Assembly: GCF_018854495.1 (NCBI RefSeq) | Contig: NZ_JABBDR010000174.1 | Span: 1 to 9,746, forward strand | Direction of reading: 5' to 3' | DNA: 9,746 nucleotides | Origin: Acidithiobacillus ferruginosus | GTDB taxonomy: Bacteria > Pseudomonadota > Gammaproteobacteria > Acidithiobacillales > Acidithiobacillaceae | Shown here: positions 5,466-9,746 of the stretch, piece by piece | Layout of the letters: every line of letters begins with the position of its first letter | Position numbering within the stretch: the first letter of the stretch is position 1 | Made by a program: the position numbers and the translations under genes | Notes under the pieces: generated by a model | Database searches by the model: none | What the model was told of the DNA's origin: nothing | What the model saw: the letters and a program-made list of their open reading frames with translations, nothing else

Positions 5466-6356
5466 ATGTTGCAGATCATAACGCACGATTCTATCAACCC
5501 GCCCGCCATGGTGGCGTCCGCTTCGGCGCAACCCCGTGACCGGGTGCAGTCCCTGCCTATTTCCCCATCAGCGGGGCAAATACCCGCCCTGCAAGGATTC
5601 AAGTCGGCATTCACCATCCAGCCGATTCTGGCAGAACATGGCACGGGGACTGCCGCTCCCACCTCTACCCACGGCGAGGGCACCGCTGCGCAAGCCATTC
5701 AGAAAATCCTGCCCTACGGGTGGCGCGTATATACGAAGCCGGAAACAAATGTATTTCTGGGCTCTCCCATCTTATACAACGGGCACGGTAAGTCTTGGAT
5801 CGTCGCATTAAAATCCGTGATGGAGCAATCCGGATTGCATGGCGCCATCTGGTGGGGACCGCGGATTCTGACCCTGTGGCCTGCCCCCGTGTTGCCCACT
5901 TATAAACCAACGCCTCATTTGCTGGGCTACAAACAAACCCATCTGCGAGTGACGGTTGACCATCCAGGCACATCAACCATTTTGCAGGGTACAGCTCATT
6001 CGCTGGGTGCAACCCCTTTGGTTCCGTCTTCCGCCGAAGCGCCACTGCCCACTAGAGCACAACCCGGTGACCGGGCACAACCCGTATTGTTGGGGTTGAC
6101 CCCCGTCTTCCTCCTCAACCAGGGCGATCTCATCCTCACCGATCTCCAGAAGTGGGCCGGGCAATCCGGCTGGACGGTGGTCTGGCAGGTGCCGGAAGAC
6201 TGGCAGGTGCCGAACACCACGACGTTCAGCGGTGATTTCCAGAAGGCGGTCAGCCAGGTGATCCAGGCGCTTTCCGCGAACGGGGCGAATGTCCATGCGG
6301 TGTTTCATACGGCGAACAATACCGTGGTGATCAGTGGCGCGGGGGGTGGGGAGTGA
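5466..6356 (+). CDS. TcpQ/PilL-like protein with two related modules, 296 aa
   Basis: AGGA lies seven bases before the ATG at 5466. The C-terminal module (about residues 214-290) has the TcpQ pattern: NQGDLILTDLQKWAGQSGW, a TVVW strand, TTTFSGDFQKAVSQVIQAL and a final VFHTANNTVVISG strand. Residues about 74-138 form a shorter relative (QAIQKILPYGWRVYT, then KSWIVALKSVMEQSG). TcpQ-like domains are known from toxin-coregulated pili and IncI thin-pilus PilL, where they assist the outer-membrane secretin. Together with the preceding gene it likely forms an envelope sub-complex. No signal peptide is seen. The two linkers carry near-identical QPRDRVQ and QPGDRAQ peptides. It ends in GAGGGE and overlaps the next GTG start. 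Confidence 0.65.
   Translation: MLQIITHDSINPPAMVASASAQPRDRVQSLPISPSAGQIPALQGFKSAFTIQPILAEHGTGTAAPTSTHGEGTAAQAIQKILPYGWRVYTKPETNVFLGSPILYNGHGKSWIVALKSVMEQSGLHGAIWWGPRILTLWPAPVLPTYKPTPHLLGYKQTHLRVTVDHPGTSTILQGTAHSLGATPLVPSSAEAPLPTRAQPGDRAQPVLLGLTPVFLLNQGDLILTDLQKWAGQSGWTVVWQVPEDWQVPNTTTFSGDFQKAVSQVIQALSANGANVHAVFHTANNTVVISGAGGGE
6336..6352 (+). repeat. 17-base gene-junction repeat, copy 1
   Basis: GGCGCGGGGGGTGGGGA, identical to 6860-6876. It encodes the C-terminal GAGGGE of the TcpQ-like protein and sits as the ribosome-site region of the next overlapping gene. Confidence 0.8.
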
Positions 6357-6880
6357 GTGAGAGCCATCAAATGCTGGTATACGCCCATGGCGTGGAAATA
6401 GGAAAGATCGACTCGGAAGAATACGCCCAACTCAAGCGGGACGTGCGTAAAACACCATCCATCTATCTGATGCAGGCGGCCAATATGGTTTATTCCATGA
6501 TGGTCATTGTCGGCAACGTGATGATCATTATCCCCATCTGGGTTTTCTGGTCAGCAGTGGCAGTAATGGTCGCCGATCCCGCAAGCGCAAGCCAAATCGT
6601 TGCGGCTATGCATTCCCGTTTTTCGCAGGGACAACCATTATTCAGTATGGATGATATCCAAACCATGCTAATGACACTGTCTGTGTTTGCCATAATTTAC
6701 GGGGCACTTCTAATTGCTGTTCGTGGCCGCCTTCCGGGATTCGTCAATGTGTTCGATGACGAAATTAGCCGCCGCATCAAAATGCGCTTGAAACATCCGG
6801 TATACGGCAACTTGGTTCTGGTTGAGGCCAGCCTCGGCGAAGCAATCAAAAAGCTGGACGGCGCGGGGGGTGGGGAATGA
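6353..6880 (+). CDS. Two-helix inner-membrane protein, 175 aa
   Basis: The GTG at 6353 overlaps the previous stop and is preceded by a G-rich GGTGGGGA that can pair with 16S rRNA. Residues 45-74 and 104-124 are strongly hydrophobic helices separated by about 30 residues. The N-terminal 40 residues and the basic C-terminal 50 residues (ISRRIKMRLKHPVYG) probably face the cytoplasm. No family is recognised. Position suggests a membrane component of the transfer apparatus. The last residues GAGGGE and their DNA copy those of the preceding gene, and the stop overlaps the next ATG (ATGA). Confidence 0.75.
   Translation: MSESHQMLVYAHGVEIGKIDSEEYAQLKRDVRKTPSIYLMQAANMVYSMMVIVGNVMIIIPIWVFWSAVAVMVADPASASQIVAAMHSRFSQGQPLFSMDDIQTMLMTLSVFAIIYGALLIAVRGRLPGFVNVFDDEISRRIKMRLKHPVYGNLVLVEASLGEAIKKLDGAGGGE
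6860..6876 (+). repeat. 17-base gene-junction repeat, copy 2
   Basis: Identical to 6336-6352, again encoding GAGGGE at a C-terminus and again preceding an overlapping start codon (6877). Confidence 0.8.
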
Positions 6881-6996
6881 AAAAGATTATCGGCGTAATG
6901 GCGATACTGCCCGTGTTGATGGCGTTGGGTGCCGTGCTGGCCGTTTGCGCGACTCTGGAGATGTTTGGCCATGACGGAGCGCCGGATTATGTCTGA
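6877..6996 (+). CDS. Membrane peptide, 39 aa
   Basis: ATG overlaps the stop of the two-helix protein as ATGA, with TGGGGA upstream. MKKIIGVMAILPVLMALGAV is a typical signal or membrane segment (about residues 4-24), followed by a short CATLEMFGHDGAPDYV tail. The cysteine at 24 is not in a good lipobox. The next gene starts inside its end. Translational coupling on both sides supports a real small gene. Function is unknown. Confidence 0.6.
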   Translation: MKKIIGVMAILPVLMALGAVLAVCATLEMFGHDGAPDYV

Positions 6997-7432
6997 GGCA
7001 ATGTTGAAAAACCCCTTGCAGGGTGCCAACCCATCGCGCATAAACATCGCTATCGGATTGTTGGCCGTCGGCATTATCGGCTCTGTGGTCTATGCGGGCA
7101 GCCGGTATGCCATGTATTCGCATGCTCCGCGCGCGGCAAACATCGAAATGCATGGAGAAATAGAAGGTAAGCCGTTTTTTCTTTTTGCCAGCAGCAGGCT
7201 ACAGGATGGTATCCCGAGCGCGATAATCGTTCAGCACGAACCTTTCCTGATAAATGTCTCTATGAATCAAAAAAGATCGCATGCTGTACTGGTAAAGTTT
7301 AGCTATGCAATTCGGCATGGCTATTTTGTGCATGGCGACGCAACGATACCAACCAATAAAAAGCATGGTGTTCGACTTCCTTTGTCAAATTCCAAAGATC
7401 ATCTGGAAATAATGGTGCTGGAACATGACTGA
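6989..7432 (+). CDS. Single-anchor membrane protein, 147 aa
   Basis: ATG at 6989 has GGAG about ten bases upstream and overlaps the previous stop. An in-frame ATG at 6929 would overlap the whole 39-residue gene and is less likely. One hydrophobic helix (about residues 17-39) follows a short N-terminus. The remaining 105 residues are a beta-rich, probably periplasmic domain (EGKPFFLFASSR, PFLINVSMNQKRSHAVLVKF). No family is recognised. It could be a pilus or T4SS accessory factor. Its stop abuts, with no gap, the stop of the antisense lipoprotein gene (TGATCA). Confidence 0.7.
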   Translation: MSEAMLKNPLQGANPSRINIAIGLLAVGIIGSVVYAGSRYAMYSHAPRAANIEMHGEIEGKPFFLFASSRLQDGIPSAIIVQHEPFLINVSMNQKRSHAVLVKFSYAIRHGYFVHGDATIPTNKKHGVRLPLSNSKDHLEIMVLEHD

Positions 7433-7795
7433 TCATATCAGATTAACAGCTTGGCATCCCAAAGAAACATTGGCTTCCTGTTTTGTGGTTAGCCCATCCA
7501 TGGGTTTGCCCCGCTCCATGTCGTCACAAATGTTTTCAACCTGCCGCCATAACAATGAGTTGCTGTTTTCTTGTCCTGTCCAGAATTGTCGCACTGACGA
7601 AAACTTGATGCTGTCTTCTGGAAGACCTGCACTAAATGTAAATAAAATTCCGGTATTCTCAAGGGCTGAGGCAACACATGATTTATTGGCGGGGCAATCA
7701 GGCGGCAACTTAAGGGGATTATTTGGTTTCGATTCCGCACAGCCAGAAAGAAGCAAAACAAAAAGTATTGGCGTCACAAGAAATTCTTTTTTCAT
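7433..7795 (-). CDS. Antisense lipoprotein with four further cysteines, 120 aa
   Basis: The start at 7793-7795 is supported by AAAGGAA eight bases upstream and by a signal peptide (MKKEFLVTPILFVLLLSGC) with lipobox LLSGC and lipidated Cys19. A start at 7816 would spoil the signal. Four later cysteines (34, 40, 90, 114) could form two disulfides. Base composition is more AT-rich than neighbours, and the gene is the only minus-strand gene in the plus block. This is typical of cargo or entry-exclusion genes. Small lipoproteins do exclusion in several conjugation systems, but I see no match to TrbK or EexN signatures. A palindrome variant lies at 7613-7626. Confidence 0.75.
   Translation of the reverse strand: MKKEFLVTPILFVLLLSGCAESKPNNPLKLPPDCPANKSCVASALENTGILFTFSAGLPEDSIKFSSVRQFWTGQENSNSLLWRQVENICDDMERGKPMDGLTTKQEANVSLGCQAVNLI
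7613..7626. repeat. Dispersed palindrome variant, GTCTTC-TG-GAAGAC
   Basis: Six-base arms with a two-base centre, inside the antisense lipoprotein gene, read as GLPEDS. The different centre makes family membership less certain. Confidence 0.45.
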
Positions 7796-7888
7796 GGGGG
7801 TAATTCCTTTTCTCAATCATTCAGGTCTGGCAACTTCAGTGTACGAAAAAGGATGTGCCCCCCGCCAATTCCCGCAGGAGGCCATGAC

Positions 7889-8584
7889 ATGCTCGCCTGC
7901 GTAACCGAAGCATCAACGGCCTATCACGTCCCCGTCCCTGCCATCGAGCGGGTGCTAGAGGCGGCAGCGCATACGCGCCCAGGAATGCCTTCCACAGGAA
8001 TCGGCCCCATGGGTATTCCTGCCACCTGGATGCCAGTCCTGGGCGCCTACGGTTTCTCGACGGCTACCGTCCGCAAAGATGCCTGCTGGGGCATTGCGGC
8101 CGGCGCCTGGATTCTGGCCGTCGAGCGGATGTATGAGGGTCAGAACCGGATGCCGGGTGCGGGCCGATTTGTTTATCCGTCCGCCCTCCCCTCTATCCCG
8201 CAGCGAATGACGCGGTGGGCGAACCAGGCGTCGGCCGCCACCGATGTCCCTGCGGCGCTGATTCTGGCGGTGGCGGCACAGGAGAGCGGATTCCATCCTG
8301 ACGCTGTCAGCCCCGTAGGCGCGCAGGGCCTTATGCAGTTCATGCCGGCAACTTGGGCGAGGTACGGGCATGGCAGTCCCTTCAACTCGAAGGCGGCGAT
8401 TTTCGCGGGGGCGGCGTACCTCCGTCATCTCGCGCTGAAGCTGCACAGTTGGCCCCTGGCCCTGGCCGGCTACAACGCCGGCGGCCAAGCGGTGGTGAAC
8501 GCCGGATACCGGGTGCCGCCCTATCGGCAGACGCAGAATTACGTGCCGGCGGTGCTGGCGAAATATCGCGCGATAGCAAGATGA
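7889..8584 (+). CDS. Lytic transglycosylase with a degenerate N-terminal second module, 231 aa
   Basis: AGGAGG stands seven bases before the ATG at 7889. Residues about 106-231 are an SLT domain: catalytic Glu132 in AAQESGF, then GAQGLMQFMPATW and AGYNAGG. It cuts peptidoglycan glycan strands to let the transfer machine cross the wall, as do VirB1 and PilT-type proteins. Residues 1-80 look like a second, decayed SLT-type module (VPAIERVLEAAAHTRPG, GPMGIPATWMPVLGAYG, then DACWGIAAGAWILA), where His28 stands in place of the catalytic Glu. No Sec signal is evident even if the ORF is extended to 7853. It starts a new sub-block, divergent from the antisense lipoprotein gene. Confidence 0.85.
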   Translation: MLACVTEASTAYHVPVPAIERVLEAAAHTRPGMPSTGIGPMGIPATWMPVLGAYGFSTATVRKDACWGIAAGAWILAVERMYEGQNRMPGAGRFVYPSALPSIPQRMTRWANQASAATDVPAALILAVAAQESGFHPDAVSPVGAQGLMQFMPATWARYGHGSPFNSKAAIFAGAAYLRHLALKLHSWPLALAGYNAGGQAVVNAGYRVPPYRQTQNYVPAVLAKYRAIAR

Positions 8585-8703
8585 GGTTCTGGGCAGATTT
8601 CCCGACCACAAACAGGTCCACGATGGCCATTACCAGTTAGGAAATTAGGAAAGAAAGCTACTCCGGCACCATCGGTGAACAGACTACAGAAAGAGGACGA
8701 AGC

Positions 8704-9402
8704 GTGGCAACGAACGCACACACATTGAAGGATGAACCATCCCAGAGATTGCACCCTGCGAAGGGGTATCGCCTGGAGCCTATCGTCGATCTTATGACGG
8801 GACATGTCATCGGTCATGAGTTGCTGGCGGGAAATGCTTCTTGTCCAAACTGGACATTAGAGGAATGGCGCAAATGGTACGTTCTGCTCTCTGTTCAACT
8901 TCTGGCGGAACTGCTGGAAACCCTTGAGGGACTCTTTTTTGTGAATGTCACCAGCGATCAGTTGCTGGACGACGTGATCTGGCCCTCCCTAGTCCACGAG
9001 TCGCATCCGCGCATCGTCATCGAATGGGTCGAGCAAGCCGGCCAGGTGGAAGGCGTCCATAAGGAAGCGGCACGCCGTCTTCACCATTTGCGTGACCTGG
9101 GATGCCAGATCGCTATTGATGATATCGGGGCCGGTGAAGATGGTTTGGGTCGAACCCGCATCATCAATCCGCAATTCTGCAAGGTCGATGGCGCCCTCTT
9201 TCAGCAATGCCGTGTGCGGGGCCCGGAATATCTGCGCGGCATTTGTCATCACCTATCGCTTGGTGGCGCACGGGTGGTGATCGAATGGGTTGAATCTGAG
9301 GCCGATATGCGACTGGCCCTCTCGGCCGGCGCGCATCTGGGGCAGGGGTATTTCTGGACTAAGGGCATGCAGTCGGACATTGCGGAACAGGGAGAACGTT
9401 GA
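8704..9402 (+). CDS. Stand-alone EAL-domain protein, probable c-di-GMP phosphodiesterase, 232 aa
   Basis: The GTG at 8704 has GAGGA six bases upstream. The whole protein is one EAL domain. The signature is ELL (residues 39-41) instead of EAL. The other ligands for metals and catalysis appear kept: Asn81 (FVNVT), Glu107 (VIEWVE), Asp139-Asp140 (IAIDDIGAG), Lys160 (FCKVDG), Glu194 (VIEWVES) and Gln214 (LGQGYFW). The usual Tyr-Ser-Ser after DDFGxG is replaced by EDG. It could lower c-di-GMP, which controls pili and biofilm, or act as a sensor. The stop overlaps the next ATG (TGATG), so it belongs to this operon rather than being a passenger. Confidence 0.85.
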   Translation: MATNAHTLKDEPSQRLHPAKGYRLEPIVDLMTGHVIGHELLAGNASCPNWTLEEWRKWYVLLSVQLLAELLETLEGLFFVNVTSDQLLDDVIWPSLVHESHPRIVIEWVEQAGQVEGVHKEAARRLHHLRDLGCQIAIDDIGAGEDGLGRTRIINPQFCKVDGALFQQCRVRGPEYLRGICHHLSLGGARVVIEWVESEADMRLALSAGAHLGQGYFWTKGMQSDIAEQGER

Positions 9403-9623
9403 TGCACGATAACTTACAGGATAACCAGCGCTTTATTGACGACGCCAAGATGTGCGGCCTCGATACGTTGGCGTACCACGACCGGAAAAGCCATGGATTC
9501 ATGCTGCTGGCGGGGCACCCGGAAAGCATCCGGATACTGGGCGAGATTCTGGACGATTACGAAACGATGTGGGGCATGGCGGAGGAGCTCATGGGTACCA
9601 AAGGAGAAAATGAACATGCGTAA
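9402..9623 (+). CDS. Small acidic hypothetical protein, 73 aa
   Basis: ATG at 9402 overlaps the EAL stop, with GGGAGA seven to nine bases upstream. A TTG one codon earlier is possible. The protein is soluble and helical, with a C-terminal acidic helix (SIRILGEILDDYETMWGMAE). No family is recognised. It overlaps the following lipoprotein start by 8 bases. Coupling to the EAL gene hints at a shared task, possibly as its partner (inference). Confidence 0.7.
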   Translation: MHDNLQDNQRFIDDAKMCGLDTLAYHDRKSHGFMLLAGHPESIRILGEILDDYETMWGMAEELMGTKGENEHA

Positions 9624-9746
9624 CAAAATGGTCCTGAAAGTCGCCATCGCGGCGGCAATCCTCCCTTTAATGGCGGGCTGCGCCACTTTTCATCAGGCGC
9701 ACGCAAAACAGATAGAGGCGGAGCATGCCATTACACACTATCAGCC
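9616..9746 (+). CDS. Lipoprotein, N-terminal 43 residues (runs off the window)
   Basis: ATG at 9616 follows AAGGAG at nine bases. ATG at 9610 is in frame but too close to that site. The signal MVLKVAIAAAILPLMAGC ends with Cys22 in a fair lipobox (MAGC), and a helical charged stretch follows (HAKQIEAEHAITHY). Small lipoproteins of this kind are common in type IV secretion loci, such as VirB7- or DotC/DotD-type parts. The visible part does not allow a choice. Confidence 0.7.
   Translation, partial: MRNKMVLKVAIAAAILPLMAGCATFHQAHAKQIEAEHAITHYQ

Noticed and set aside
6027..6042. Further copy of the dispersed palindrome (CCGTCTTCCGCCGAAG)
   Set aside because: The centre is enlarged and the right arm incomplete; single half-sites such as this, and those near 6107, 6189 and 9079, are not distinguishable from chance.
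7430..7436. Bidirectional terminator between convergent genes
   Set aside because: The two stops abut with no space and no stem followed by a T run is present there.
7955..8611. 218-residue minus-strand ORF opposite the lytic transglycosylase
   Set aside because: The plus strand carries unmistakable SLT motifs. The antisense product is Arg-rich and lacks a ribosome site.
8585..8703. Terminator or promoter between the transglycosylase and EAL genes
   Set aside because: No convincing hairpin plus T run and no good -35/-10 pair seen, so the gap may simply be operon spacing.

Overview
The window looks like part of a conjugative or integrative element of a Gram-negative bacterium. It has two divergent gene blocks around a gene-poor, repeat-rich centre of about 725 bases (3062-3786). 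Lipoprotein signals, a lytic transglycosylase, a TraB-type nitrilase-fold membrane protein, an LPD7-like protein and DotD/TcpQ-like modules all fit a type IV secretion and conjugation locus. Codon use is moderately GC-rich. No 16S rRNA, tRNA or housekeeping gene fixes the host. An Acidithiobacillia- or gammaproteobacteria-like plasmid or ICE is my impression from gene style, not something the sequence proves.

Left block, minus strand, read from 3061 down to 1: a small basic winged-helix-like protein (2606-3061), a TraB-like protein with an N-terminal membrane half and a C-terminal carbon-nitrogen hydrolase half (1320-2516), a 411-residue LPD7-like protein (53-1288), and the first 11 codons of another gene that leaves the window (1-33). 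Gaps of 19-90 bases and good Shine-Dalgarno sites suggest one operon. A plausible promoter lies at about 3085-3120.

Centre, 3062-3786: no convincing gene. It holds three copies of a CTCAGTTTCTGA element, an approximately 95-base imperfect duplication, several palindromes and two GCTATACC octamers. Because it separates divergent transfer-type operons, it is a candidate regulatory and/or oriT region (inference).

Right block, plus strand, 3787-9746: small unknown protein (3787), unknown 211-residue protein (3968), tandem DotD/STN-like protein (4569), TcpQ/PilL-like protein (5466), two-helix membrane protein (6353), 39-residue membrane peptide (6877), single-anchor protein (6989), tandem-module lytic transglycosylase (7889), stand-alone EAL c-di-GMP phosphodiesterase-like protein (8704), small acidic protein (9402) and the start of a lipoprotein (9616). 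Many neighbours overlap by a few bases, pointing to translational coupling. One lipoprotein gene (7433-7795) lies antisense inside this block.

The most unusual features are not genes. The first is a dispersed palindrome family (core CGTCTTC-N-GAAGACG) with copies inside and between genes, sometimes read as a Ser-Glu-Asp-Gly peptide. The second is an over-represented octamer, GCTATACC. It sits on the coding strand roughly 30-45 bases before several starts. Together with the 3131/3271/3367 repeats, these look like an element-wide regulatory or mobile small-repeat system that I do not recognise.
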